Shown piece after piece: positions 8,888 through 16,800 of a stretch of 64,000 bases of DNA (positions are counted from its first letter, which is position 1; the number at the start of each line of letters is the position of its first letter). Location of the stretch: NCBI GenBank assembly GCA_965237445.1, contig OZ250142.1:2480001-2544000 (forward strand). The letters run 5' to 3'. The position numbers and the translations under genes were made by a program. The DNA is from G963668185 sp965237445 (GTDB taxonomy: Bacteria; Chloroflexota; Dehalococcoidia; Lucifugimonadales; G963668185). The notes below the pieces were generated by a model. It made no database searches. It was not told where the DNA came from and saw only the letters and a list, made by a program, of their open reading frames with translations.

Positions 8888-9412
8888 ATGGATAGCCGTC
8901 TTGAGGCGTTCCTGGCCCCACTAACTCCATTCGCAGAGGAAATGAAGACTTGGCATAGGGCTCCTCTCCGCCTATCTTGCTACCTTACCGACGCAACGCC
9001 TCCTCGGCAGTTCGTGTCGTCCGCCCGTGCCATATTGGTCAAAGGCGGCCAGGTGTTGGTGGTTCAAGACCCAGTCGGAACGCATATCACGCCCGGTGGC
9101 AGGTTAGAGCCTGGTGAGACCCCCGAAGGCGCACTGCGACGGGAGGTACTTGAAGAGACCGGCTGGAGCCTGTCAGCCGTCCGCCCCATTGGGGTCCTGC
9201 ACTTCGCTCATACCCGTGCTGCTCCTGAGAGCTGGCCACATCTCTATCCTGACTTCCTCCAGGTCGTGTACGCGTCCAGCCCAAACGAGTACTGCCCAGA
9301 GCTTATGCAAGAGGATGAGCACGTGCTGGGATCTGAGTTCGTTTCGATAGACACCGTTCGTCAGATTCCCGTTGACACCGGCCAGCACGTGTTCCTGGCA
9401 GCCGCCATCTAG
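8888..9412 (+). CDS. NUDIX hydrolase
   Basis: A 174-residue NUDIX protein. The signature GRLEPGETPEGALRRE followed by VLEETGW fits the 23-residue Gx5Ex7REUxEExGU box with all catalytic glutamates. The N-terminal part has an AILVKGGQVLVVQDP strand pair typical of the fold. Substrate class (nucleoside diphosphate derivative) cannot be told from sequence. It starts 41 bases after aroE and ends before an intergenic stretch with a dispersed repeat, so it is probably the last gene of the alaS-ruvX-aroE run. Confidence 0.88.
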   Translation: MDSRLEAFLAPLTPFAEEMKTWHRAPLRLSCYLTDATPPRQFVSSARAILVKGGQVLVVQDPVGTHITPGGRLEPGETPEGALRREVLEETGWSLSAVRPIGVLHFAHTRAAPESWPHLYPDFLQVVYASSPNEYCPELMQEDEHVLGSEFVSIDTVRQIPVDTGQHVFLAAAI

Positions 9413-9895
9413 TCTACGGCCGCTCTGCGGGCATGGTAACTTTCCCAGCCCTGACGCGACACTCTGAACCCGAATCTTACCTGCGATACCTTCAAGGCTA
9501 TGCGAAACTGGGTACAGAAGCGAAAAGTCCCCTCTCCCTTGATGGAGACCCTTGCATGATTCCGCCTCGGCCGATGGGAGAAGCTCTCCGGCCCCTTCCA
9601 CAGTCTGCCGGGGAAGGCTGGGATGGGGATTCTCTCCAGCGCACATAGGTTATGGCAGCTCTCTTCGATGAGAGAAGGTCTGACCCGTTCTGAGATTGCC
9701 GAAGGGGCTTGCCGAAGAGCCTGCCCCGAGTCCCTCGAGGGGGCCCCGCCCTCGGCCGCTGGATAGAGCACACGCAAAGATCCCTCACCCGTACTTGAAA
9801 CACCGCTAGCAGTGACGGTAGCCTGATAGCTCCACACAAGTCTTTGGCCAGCGTAGGCCCCAAAGCTTGACCTCCCAATTGAGGCAAGCCCAACA
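9413..9895. repeat. Intergenic stretch with dispersed repeat copies
   Basis: No gene is supported in these roughly 480 bases. Positions 9540-9649, read on the minus strand, match a segment at 42355-42440 read on the plus strand, including a palindromic CCTTCCCC...GGGGAAGG-like centre. A second segment (CCTCTCCCTTGATGG at 9531 and the AGAGCCTGCCCCGAGTC block at 9716-9741) recurs in altered form near 12999 and 13023. These look like members of a short non-coding repeat family. Confidence 0.6.
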
Positions 9896-10771
9896 ATGCA
9901 CTGTCCCCAATGCGGCATAGAGAATCCGGTCGGCGCTCGTTTCTGCGGCGGCTGCGGCATAGACATGCGCGACCACGACCCCCATCCCTACGAGCCCAGC
10001 CTCGCTGAAAGCGCCCCCGGAGCCGGAGACATACCGCTGCGCAGTCTCGGCCAGCTCATTGAGGCCACCTTCGCCCTTTACAGGCGCGCCGCCGTGCCGC
10101 TGTTTATCATCGCGCTCGTCCCTCAAGTCCCCAACATGGTGAACGTCGTCCCGGACTCCGGTGCTGCCCTCGCCTTGGGCTTGGCGTCCTTCCTGCTTGC
10201 TGTTGCCGCCACCGCCGCAGGAATCTCGTGCGTGGGCCGGGCGATGACAGGCCGGAGCACGGACGTCCTTGACTGTTACGGCCGCGCCTTAAACGTGTTG
10301 CTCCCCGTGCTGGCAGTGGTCGTCCTCGCTACGCTGGCCCTTGCTGGCTCCGCCATCCTGATGCTAATCATCATAGGCATCCCCCTGTTCTTCTTCCTGC
10401 TCGTGATTTGGTCGTTCGCTACCCACGCCGTCGTGATCGAGAACAGGGACGTATTCAGTGCCTTTGGACGCAGTCGGGAGTTGGTGCGCGGCAACTGGTG
10501 GAGGGTGTTCGGGATCGGCTTGGTCTTCCTGCTCACCGTGATTTCGATAATAGCGATCGTAACCCTGGTTTCCATCATCATTGGCCTGCTGTTCAACCTC
10601 GGCCCCCTGGCATACTCGATTCTCAGCGGAGTGGTCGGAGCATTGCTGAGCCCGGTCTATTACATCGGCAGCACCCTACTCTACATAGACCTCCGCGTCC
10701 GCAAGGAAGGCTATGACCTGCAGTCTCTCTCGGACGACCTGACACGAAGACCAAAGGGCGCCCGCCAGTAA
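9896..10771 (+). CDS. Zinc-ribbon multi-pass membrane protein
   Basis: A 291-residue protein with an N-terminal zinc ribbon (CPQCGIENPVGARFCGGCG: four cysteines) followed by an amphipathic region and about five to six hydrophobic segments between residues 60 and 270. The membrane part, with LIEATFALYRR near its start and SRELVRGNWWRVFGIGLVF later, resembles the glycerophosphodiesterase-associated/DUF975-like membrane domain of unknown role. ATG 9896 precedes the ribbon directly. It stands alone between two repeat-bearing gaps. No enzymatic motif is seen; a scaffold or signalling role would be a guess. Confidence 0.75.
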   Translation: MHCPQCGIENPVGARFCGGCGIDMRDHDPHPYEPSLAESAPGAGDIPLRSLGQLIEATFALYRRAAVPLFIIALVPQVPNMVNVVPDSGAALALGLASFLLAVAATAAGISCVGRAMTGRSTDVLDCYGRALNVLLPVLAVVVLATLALAGSAILMLIIIGIPLFFFLLVIWSFATHAVVIENRDVFSAFGRSRELVRGNWWRVFGIGLVFLLTVISIIAIVTLVSIIIGLLFNLGPLAYSILSGVVGALLSPVYYIGSTLLYIDLRVRKEGYDLQSLSDDLTRRPKGARQ

Positions 10772-10841
10772 CAGAAGACTGGTTTCGAGCCTCGTCCAAT
10801 AGGCCATCCGACGTAATCGCATAGTCGATCTGCGCTATCAC

Positions 10842-10945
10842 CCCCTTCGTCTAGTGGCACGCCTTCGCTCTCCCCTCCAGGACATCAAAGCGGCGGAGCT
10901 AGGACGGGCAAGGGCAACATCTCGAATCCGTAGAAGTGGGCTAGA
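10842..10945 (+). pseudogene. Decayed tRNA-Glu-like sequence
   Basis: CCCCTTCGTCTAGTGGC at 10842-10858 matches the acceptor/D-arm 5' end of bacterial tRNA-Glu almost base for base. Further on, CCAGGACATC with GCGGCGG (10877-10898) and TCGAATCC (10922-10929) recall the D-arm end, anticodon stem and T-loop of the same tRNA, but an insertion of about 15-20 bases separates them from the first block and the stems no longer close. Read as a tRNA remnant, possibly left by integration of a mobile element. The comparison is from memory of tRNA-Glu consensus. Confidence 0.4.
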
Positions 10946-10990
10946 CAGTAGAGTCAGGCTACGCAATGATTGTCTCGGACTGAGGCTGCA

Positions 10991-11692
10991 ATGGATAGCA
11001 AGTACATTCTTCAACCGTTTGTGGTGGTATTGGGCATTGCCCTGTTCTTCGCAGGGGCAGTCCTAGGGATTACCTGGACAACCGATGTCTCGTTTCGGGA
11101 CTCAGCTATCGCTGTTCAAGCTATTGGCACTACGAGCGCAATCTGCGCTGGTGGTTTCTTTGCAATTACCAAGGCGCGGATGTTCAGAGCCTTTGAGCCG
11201 CACCTGACGATAACCCATGTGGTATCGCATCGGCGCATCGGGGAAAGCTACGTTCACATCACGGTAACCGCAAAACTGCGAAACAGTTCCAAAGTGCACA
11301 TAGAAATCAAGAGAGGGCAATTCGCGGTCCAACAGCTTTCGCCTACATTCGACGAGGATGTCGAGAACTACTACTTACAGGCCTTTGAGGACAAGACGAG
11401 AGATGATCTGCCCTGGCCTACTCTGTATGAATACCAACGCGACTTCGAAGACGCCAAACTAATGATTGAGCCTGGGGAGTCCCATCCTGAGACCGTCGAG
11501 TTCATAGTCTCTCGAGATGTCAGATCAGTTCTGTTGTACACTTACTTCTACAATGCAAGCTACCGTCGTCTGGCTCAAACTGCAGAAGGGTGGCAAGCAG
11601 TAACTGCCTATGACCTTGCACCAGAGTCAGTTGGGGCGTCCACTAAGGGAGATCGTAATGCCTTCCAAACGGAAAAGAGAGACGCGACCTGA
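10991..11692 (+). CDS. Hypothetical membrane-anchored protein
   Basis: A 233-residue protein not recognised. Two hydrophobic segments (about residues 9-29 and 42-61) form a hairpin in the membrane, followed by a soluble domain of roughly 170 residues rich in beta strands (for example LTITHVVSH and VHITVTAKLRNSS), probably cytoplasmic or periplasmic depending on topology. ATG 10991 is preferred over an upstream TTG because TGAGG lies just before it. The architecture, two transmembrane helices plus a sensor-like domain, is common in defence and phage-related proteins, but no family motif is seen. It sits just after a tRNA remnant and overlaps a small basic ORF at its 3' end. Confidence 0.6.
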   Translation: MDSKYILQPFVVVLGIALFFAGAVLGITWTTDVSFRDSAIAVQAIGTTSAICAGGFFAITKARMFRAFEPHLTITHVVSHRRIGESYVHITVTAKLRNSSKVHIEIKRGQFAVQQLSPTFDEDVENYYLQAFEDKTRDDLPWPTLYEYQRDFEDAKLMIEPGESHPETVEFIVSRDVRSVLLYTYFYNASYRRLAQTAEGWQAVTAYDLAPESVGASTKGDRNAFQTEKRDAT

Positions 11693-11801
11693 GCAGAAGC
11701 CAAACTTCTTGGAGATCAAGGGAACTGGACCCAAGAAGATCCCTGCCAGCCCTTGGCCCTCCAGCAGACCTCCCGGTGGCAAGCTCCCGAAGAAGAAATA
11801 G
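11658..11801 (+). CDS. Small basic Lys/Pro-rich protein
   Basis: A 47-residue candidate overlapping the end of the membrane protein gene by 35 bases in another frame. AGGGAG stands 7 bases before ATG 11658, a better ribosome binding site than that of the upstream gene. The product is strongly basic (KRKRE near the start, KLPKKK at the end) with several prolines and no hydrophobic core, so it is probably unstructured or nucleic-acid binding. No family is recognised. Overlap, a good binding site and unusual composition support it; lack of homology limits confidence. Confidence 0.45.
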   Translation: MPSKRKRETRPEQKPNFLEIKGTGPKKIPASPWPSSRPPGGKLPKKK

Positions 11802-12071
11802 TCGCTATAGTTCATAGCCCCCGGCTGGTTCTTACAATCACGTCGGTTGAGGGCGGAACATTCTGAAGAGGATGAGTTTTCCCTCCCCCTGCGGCCGTCG
11901 GGGTGGGACGCAGTCACCTCATTGAAGCGCGGCTTAACCCCATCGTACAAATGCCCTGTGCCATAGTCATCCCGAACAAGGACGCAGGCGGTTAAAGGCG
12001 TAATACTACGTAACACTCCGCGCAAGATTCGCTGCAACTGGACGGTTCGCCCCGCTATCAGGAGAAAACCT

Positions 12072-12812
12072 ATGAACGACCACGAGCGCTACCTATTCGA
12101 TCTCCAGGGCTACCTCGCAGTGGCGGAGGCGTTGACCCCGGAGCAGATCGCCAGGCTCAACAGTGTGCTAGACGAACGCATCGCGGCCGAGTGCCCGCCG
12201 GACATGCGCACCCACAGGTTCGTGCCCCTGTTCGACTGGTCGAGGGACTATCGCGACCTCATAGACAATCCCGCCGTGACGCCCTACTTGTCAGAGCTGC
12301 TCGGCGATCAGTTCCGGCTCGACCACGTCTATCTCGACGTGATCAGGGCGGGCAAAGGGCCGATAGGCACGCGGCTCCACGGCGGCGCGGTCCCCTTCAA
12401 CCCCACGCACTACTTCCGGTTCCAGGACGGGACGATGCACAACGGTCTGTCGGTGGTCGCCTACAACTTGAAGGATGTGGGCCCCGAAGACGGCGGCTTC
12501 GGCTGCGTGCCCGGCTCGCACAAGAGCAACTACCCGTTCCCGGATGAGTGGAAGGAGATGGAGGAGCCGGGTTCTTTAGTCGAGCGCGTGACCGGCCCCG
12601 CTGGAACCGCCATTCTGTTCACCGAGGCGCTCACCCACGGAACCCTGCCTTGGACGGGCGCCGACGAGCGACGTACCATCTTCTTCAAGTACAGCCCTCA
12701 CCCACTCTCCTGGTCGGCCCACTACCTTGACCCCAATGACTACGAAGACCTCACCGTCGCCCAGAGCGCAATCCTCGAAGGCCCAAACGCTCGATATCGC
12801 CAGAGGTACTAG
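12072..12812 (+). CDS. Phytanoyl-CoA dioxygenase (PhyH) family protein
   Basis: A 246-residue Fe(II)/2-oxoglutarate dioxygenase fold. The first iron histidine lies in RLHGGAVPFNP (after a conserved basic residue), the core contains VVAYNLKDVGPEDGGFGCVPGSHKSN, here split as NLKDVGPEDGGFG and PGSHKSN, and the second histidine is in ALTHGTLPW followed by ERRTIFFKYSPH with the 2-oxoglutarate-binding arginine. The expected acidic ligand in HxD is replaced in the HGG segment, as in some halogenase-like or divergent members, so iron ligation deserves a check. AGGAGA precedes the ATG. PhyH families are expanded in marine Chloroflexota; substrate is unknown. It stands alone in an accessory stretch. 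Confidence 0.85.
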   Translation: MNDHERYLFDLQGYLAVAEALTPEQIARLNSVLDERIAAECPPDMRTHRFVPLFDWSRDYRDLIDNPAVTPYLSELLGDQFRLDHVYLDVIRAGKGPIGTRLHGGAVPFNPTHYFRFQDGTMHNGLSVVAYNLKDVGPEDGGFGCVPGSHKSNYPFPDEWKEMEEPGSLVERVTGPAGTAILFTEALTHGTLPWTGADERRTIFFKYSPHPLSWSAHYLDPNDYEDLTVAQSAILEGPNARYRQRY

Positions 12813-13203
12813 CCCAACTCCAGGTAGGGCCAGTACCTCTGGCTAAGAGACTGGGATCAGGTCACACGTACCATGCATTAGACATGTTCTAGGGAAGCGC
12901 TGCCGCGCTCCACGATGAATTTCGGAGACAGCCCCGAACACATCCAGGGGTCAGGATGAGGTTCCCCACGGCACATAGCAAGTAACGCAAAACGACTCCT
13001 CTCCCTTGATGGGATAGGATTGAGAGCCTGCCCCGGGTCTCTCGAGGGATAAGGGCGAAGTTGTCTGCGCCCAAGCGAGTCGACGAGTTGCGAGTGCAAC
13101 GTCCTTTTCATTCCCCCATATGCCAATTGAGACCCTGCCCCTAGTCCCGCGCGTGAATGCAATCTCCCACTGGCCGATGAACTTCTGTATTCCACTTTGT
13201 ATA
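12813..13203. repeat. Gene-free stretch with degenerate repeat copy
   Basis: No coding sequence is supported. CCTCTCCCTTGATGGG near 12999 and AGAGCCTGCCCCGGGTCTC at 13023-13041 match blocks at 9531 and 9716 with a few changes and a different spacing, so this is a rearranged or partial copy of the same dispersed repeat. Confidence 0.5.
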
Positions 13204-13232
13204 TTGACAGGCTAGAACATATACACTATCTT
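13204..13232 (+). promoter_or_regulatory. Promoter of the HTH gene
   Basis: A consensus TTGACA at 13204-13209 and TATCTT at 13227-13232 with a 17-base spacer lie 57 bases before the preferred start of the HTH gene. Confidence 0.7.
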
Positions 13233-13288
13233 AGAGTCTGTGCCAGAACAAATGATGCACTATGACGCAGACAAGGAGTCAACGCCAG

Positions 13289-13699
13289 ATGAAAGACCCC
13301 GACAAGCAAGAAGATGATGGCCTAACGCTCAAACAACGGAATGCCATTCCCAAGCTTCTTACGCCAGGCACATACACGGATAGGGCCAAGCATGCCGGTG
13401 TCTCCCCGCGCACACTCAGAAGGTGGCTCCAGGATTATCGATTTCGCGGAAGACTCCAGGAGGCAGGCGAAGAGGCAATGAAGCTCGCCGCCTCAGAACT
13501 CGGGATCGTTTCGCACGACGCTGTGGCAGTACTCTACGACGCCCTGCACGACAGCGAAGTAAACGTTCGGATACGAGTCGCTCAGAGCCTCATAAAAATG
13601 GGCCAGTCTGCCCACTACGGTGAGAGACTCGAACAAAAAGTCTCTCATGTTGAAGACGCCATTGAACTCAGGGATCAAACGCGGAGCAACTTTGCATAG
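13289..13699 (+). CDS. Helix-turn-helix protein, phBC6A51/insertion-element HTH type
   Basis: A 136-residue protein whose first half carries an HTH of the kind found in phage terminase small subunits and insertion-element transposase accessory proteins: RNAIPKLLTPGTYTDRAKHA followed by GVSPRTLRRWLQD (recognition helix about residues 35-50). The second half, with EAMKLAASELG and HDSEVNVRIRVAQSLIKMG, is helical and probably dimerises. No terminase ATPase or transposase gene follows. ATG 13289 is preferred because AAGGAG precedes it by about 9 bases; an ATG at 13262 lacks a binding site. Its stop codon lies 41 bases before a decamer repeat array, and related arrays occur at 28.4-28.7 and 38.9-39.0 kb, making it a candidate partner protein. 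Confidence 0.7.
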   Translation: MKDPDKQEDDGLTLKQRNAIPKLLTPGTYTDRAKHAGVSPRTLRRWLQDYRFRGRLQEAGEEAMKLAASELGIVSHDAVAVLYDALHDSEVNVRIRVAQSLIKMGQSAHYGERLEQKVSHVEDAIELRDQTRSNFA

Positions 13700-13715
13700 C
13701 TGTGAGAGCTTGTTG

Positions 13716-13830
13716 AATCCCTGCTCGCAGGGCACACCGTGGCCGCTTTTGGCCGCTTTTGGCCGCTTTTGGAGACCTTGAATGCCGCATATCAGGTATG
13801 AAATGGCTGCTTTTGGCCGAATAGGCCGGA
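13716..13830 (+). repeat. Decamer-array unit, locus A
   Basis: Three perfect tandem copies of GGCCGCTTTT fill 13741-13770, preceded by a small CCCTG/CAGGG hairpin (13719-13732). After a spacer of about 24 bases comes TCAGGTATGAAATG (13791-13804) and then GGCTGCTTTTGGCCGAATAGG, a second array of the same sequence type. The order array-spacer-core-array and the core itself recur in unit B1 at 28.7 kb on the other strand. No reading frame here is supported as coding before aroKB starts at 14003. Confidence 0.65.
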
Positions 13831-14002
13831 CATTGACTGCCGGTATCCGCCTGATCCTCCCCCAGTGCCGGTACGTGAAGCACCTCACATACCGGCAGGT
13901 TGGATACGGTCCTGGTGCCGTCCCGCGGGCAGCTTTCAGTATGCTCACATTCATAGCGGTGCGGGCCCTGACCGGCCCCACCTCGGTTACAATTGCAGGC
14001 GC

Positions 14003-15652
14003 ATGAGCTCCACTCCTAAGCACAACATCTTCCTGACCGGCTTCTCCGGCTCTGGCAAGTCTGCGGCCGGGCGCGCAGTCGCCCAGCGCCTGGGCTGGGC
14101 CTTTGTCGACATGGATGCAGAGATTGTTCGTTCCCAGGGCATGCCCATCGAAGTCCTGTTTAGGGATGAGGGAGAGGCCCGCTTCCGCGATCTCGAGCGC
14201 AAGACACTGGCTGAGTTCTGCGAGCATGATCGACAGGTTGTGTCCACCGGTGGTGGCGTTGCAGTCGACGAGCGCAACCGCGCGCTGATGCGCGAGTCGG
14301 GCGTTGTCGTTTGCCTGGAGGCCTCGCCGGAAGTCCTGCACAGCCGCTTGCTTGACCAGGCGTCCTCCCCGGGTGAGGCCGAGGTCAGGCCGATGCTGGC
14401 CGGTGCCGATCCTCAGGCCCGCATTCGCGATCTGAAAGCCCGACGCCAGCCCGCGTACGCGGCGGCAGACTGGATAGTCCAGACCGATTGCCTGGACATA
14501 CCTGAAGTCGTGGAAGAAGTCGTCAGGTTCTGGGAGCGCGTGTCCTCTTCTACCTCCCGGTTCCCGGACGCCTCCTCAGTCGTTCGCGTCGCCTCCGGCG
14601 ACTATCCCGTTTGGGTGGGCTGGGGCAACATCGCCGGCCTCGGCGAGCGAGCAGTCGAACTCGTCTCCCCTTCCGCGGCCTACGTCGTTACAGACTCTGG
14701 CGCATTCACTCATGGCCGGGCCGCCCAGGCCTCCCTCGAAGCCGCTGGTATCCCCGCTCACCTGCTTCAACTCCCGAGCGGAGAGTCGTCGAAGGCATTG
14801 CAAACTGTGAGCGTCATCTACAACTGGCTGGCCGGGCGGCGCGCCACTCGGGGCGACCTTGTGCTGGCCGTCGGTGGCGGTGTGGTCGGGGACGTGGCCG
14901 GCTTCGCTGCCGCAACATACCTCAGAGGAATGCCGTTCGCGCAGGTTCCCACCAGCATGCTCGCTATGATGGACTCCTCAATAGGCGGCAAGACCGCCGT
15001 GGACCTCCCGGAAGGCAAGAACCTCGTAGGCGCTTTCCATCAGCCAAAGTTCGTGCTGGCCGATGTAGCGACCCTCAGCACCCTTCCCGAGCGGGAACTG
15101 GTTTCCGGCTGGGCTGAGGCCATCAAGCATGGCCTGATCCTCGATGAGCCCCTCCTTGCGACCTTCGAAGAACGCGCCACCGAGATCAGAGCCTTGGACC
15201 GGGAGACGGCAACCGACGCCATTCGCCGGAGCATCGCCGTGAAGGCAGGCGTAGTCTCTCAGGACGAGAAGGAAGCGCTCGGCATCCGAACGTTGCTCAA
15301 CTACGGCCACACCATAGGACATGCGATTGAGGCAGCAACCGGCTACTCGGAGTTCCGCCACGGCGAGGCCGTAAGCATCGGAATGATGGGCGCCGCAGAC
15401 ATCGGCTTGCAAATGGGCATGCTCTCCGCCGAGGCCGTCGAACGCCAGCGCCGCGTCCTCCAGGACTTCGGCCTTCCACTGACCTGCGGCCCGATCGACG
15501 TCGATGCGCTCCACAACGCCATGCGGATGGACAAGAAGACGGAAGGCGCGTCGATCCGGTGGGTGCTGCTCGATGGCATCGGGAACGCCGTCACCCGCAA
15601 CGACGTACCCTCGGAACTCGTCCAGGACGCCGTGGCCCGCCTTCTTACTTAG
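14003..15652 (+). CDS. aroKB: Fused shikimate kinase / 3-dehydroquinate synthase
   Basis: A 549-residue bifunctional protein. Residues 1 to about 175 are shikimate kinase: P-loop GFSGSGKS (13-20), FVDMDAEI, RFRDLE and STGGGV. Residues from about 190 are 3-dehydroquinate synthase with an NAD site GDLVLAVGGGVVGDVAGF, PTSMLAMMDSSIGGKTAVD, KNLVGAFHQP, and metal-binding LLNYGHTIGHAIE and RHGEAVSIG. The two catalyse the second and fifth steps of the shikimate pathway, which are non-adjacent reactions. The start at 14003 gives a normal kinase N-terminus; a longer reading enters the repeat region. AroK-AroB fusions occur in several bacterial groups. TACAAT at 13989-13994 is a possible -10 element. 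Confidence 0.95.
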   Translation: MSSTPKHNIFLTGFSGSGKSAAGRAVAQRLGWAFVDMDAEIVRSQGMPIEVLFRDEGEARFRDLERKTLAEFCEHDRQVVSTGGGVAVDERNRALMRESGVVVCLEASPEVLHSRLLDQASSPGEAEVRPMLAGADPQARIRDLKARRQPAYAAADWIVQTDCLDIPEVVEEVVRFWERVSSSTSRFPDASSVVRVASGDYPVWVGWGNIAGLGERAVELVSPSAAYVVTDSGAFTHGRAAQASLEAAGIPAHLLQLPSGESSKALQTVSVIYNWLAGRRATRGDLVLAVGGGVVGDVAGFAAATYLRGMPFAQVPTSMLAMMDSSIGGKTAVDLPEGKNLVGAFHQPKFVLADVATLSTLPERELVSGWAEAIKHGLILDEPLLATFEERATEIRALDRETATDAIRRSIAVKAGVVSQDEKEALGIRTLLNYGHTIGHAIEAATGYSEFRHGEAVSIGMMGAADIGLQMGMLSAEAVERQRRVLQDFGLPLTCGPIDVDALHNAMRMDKKTEGASIRWVLLDGIGNAVTRNDVPSELVQDAVARLLT

Positions 15653-15966
15653 TTGCAGGCAGGCAACCCTCAAAGAGCTTCTCTCAAGACCCTGCATCGA
15701 GGAGAGGCCGGATAATTTCTACATCTGGAAACCTCTACGTAACCGTCATCGGTGAAGGCCGGTGTCCAGAGCGGCTGTTCAGTGGGTTGGTGGGTGTCGC
15801 TTCCACCTTCCTCGGCCGCCTCAAGCTGTAAGACATCCAAAGGTCTCCAATCTGGCGAAGAGATTGGGACACATTCCCCGCTTGGGCCAATTCTGAGCGA
15901 TGTCGAAGGTTTGGGACGGCGTTCGGGCAACGGCTCTGAGGCATCTGCCCCCTTTAGAGAGGGACC
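15653..15966. other. Intergenic, nothing recognised
   Basis: About 310 bases between aroKB and the TauE-family gene. No coding frame, hairpin terminator or repeat is supported. Confidence 0.5.
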
Positions 15967-16800
15967 GTGAACTGGGTTTGGTTAGTCGCCCTCGGCTTTG
16001 GAGCCGGGTCTTATGGCGTAATGGTCGGGGCCGGCGGAGGCTTCATCATAGTTCCGGTTCTCCTCACCGTCTTCGGGTACGAACCGCACATTGCGGCCGG
16101 GACCTCCCTCGCATTGGTCGCCGTAAACGGCCTTTCGGGTTCAATTGTTTACCTTAGGTCAGGACTAGTCGATCGCCGGAGCGCGATCTTGTTCGCCGCG
16201 GCCGCCCTCCCCGGCTCCGTACTTGCTCCGTTCGCGTTGAAACGGGTTCCCGGTGAAGGGTTCATGCTGGCATTCGGAATACTCCTTGTGGCCCTCGCAG
16301 TCCATTCCTTGCTTGGACGAAAAGCTCCTGAGACCACGCCCTTGATGTCTGGGTCGGCTAGCTCTGCCCTCACGTGGCTGCGCCGACGCGAAAGGCACGT
16401 CAAGTCGAAGTCTGGTGAGGAGTTCCGATATGGTTTCAGCGAGACGCTGGCGATGATTGTCAATTTCGCGCTTGGCTTCGTGTCCAGCTTCTTCGGTGTG
16501 GGGGCCGGCTTCCTCAGAACACCGCTGCTAATCTCCTTCTTCGGCTTCCCGGCAAAGGTGGCTGCGGTAACCTCGGTATGCGCTCTAACCGTCTACTCCA
16601 CCGCCGGGATGATGGCCCACGCCTCGCTGGGACACGTTGAGTGGTACCCTGCTTTCCTGGGAATTGGCGCCGGCATGCTAGTTGGAGGCCAGGTTGGGGC
16701 GCACGTTGGTACTCGCCTGCGCGGCCACTGGATTGTGCGCTTGCTTGTGCTGCTGCTCGCTGTACTCGGCGTCAGGCTTATCGTGGAGGCGTTTCTTTGA
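15967..16800 (+). CDS. Sulfite exporter TauE/SafE family permease
   Basis: A 277-residue integral membrane protein of the TSUP family, which moves sulfite, sulfoacetate, sulfolactate or related organosulfur anions. Two homologous halves are visible: GAGSYGVMVGAGGGFIIVP with AAGTSLALVAVNGL in the first, and GFVSSFFGVGAGFLRTP with KVAAVTSVCALTVYS in the second, with about eight hydrophobic segments. The start is GTG 15967, after GAGGGACC. The stop codon overlaps the TTG start of tgt, so the two genes are translationally coupled, an uncommon pairing with no obvious functional link. Confidence 0.9.
   Translation: MNWVWLVALGFGAGSYGVMVGAGGGFIIVPVLLTVFGYEPHIAAGTSLALVAVNGLSGSIVYLRSGLVDRRSAILFAAAALPGSVLAPFALKRVPGEGFMLAFGILLVALAVHSLLGRKAPETTPLMSGSASSALTWLRRRERHVKSKSGEEFRYGFSETLAMIVNFALGFVSSFFGVGAGFLRTPLLISFFGFPAKVAAVTSVCALTVYSTAGMMAHASLGHVEWYPAFLGIGAGMLVGGQVGAHVGTRLRGHWIVRLLVLLLAVLGVRLIVEAFL

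Noticed and set aside
13741..13772. Decamer repeats as a CRISPR array
   Set aside because: Units are 10 bp without unique spacers, and no cas genes are present.
13493..14341. 282-codon minus-strand frame across the HTH gene and start of aroKB
   Set aside because: Antisense to two supported genes, with no motif or start site.
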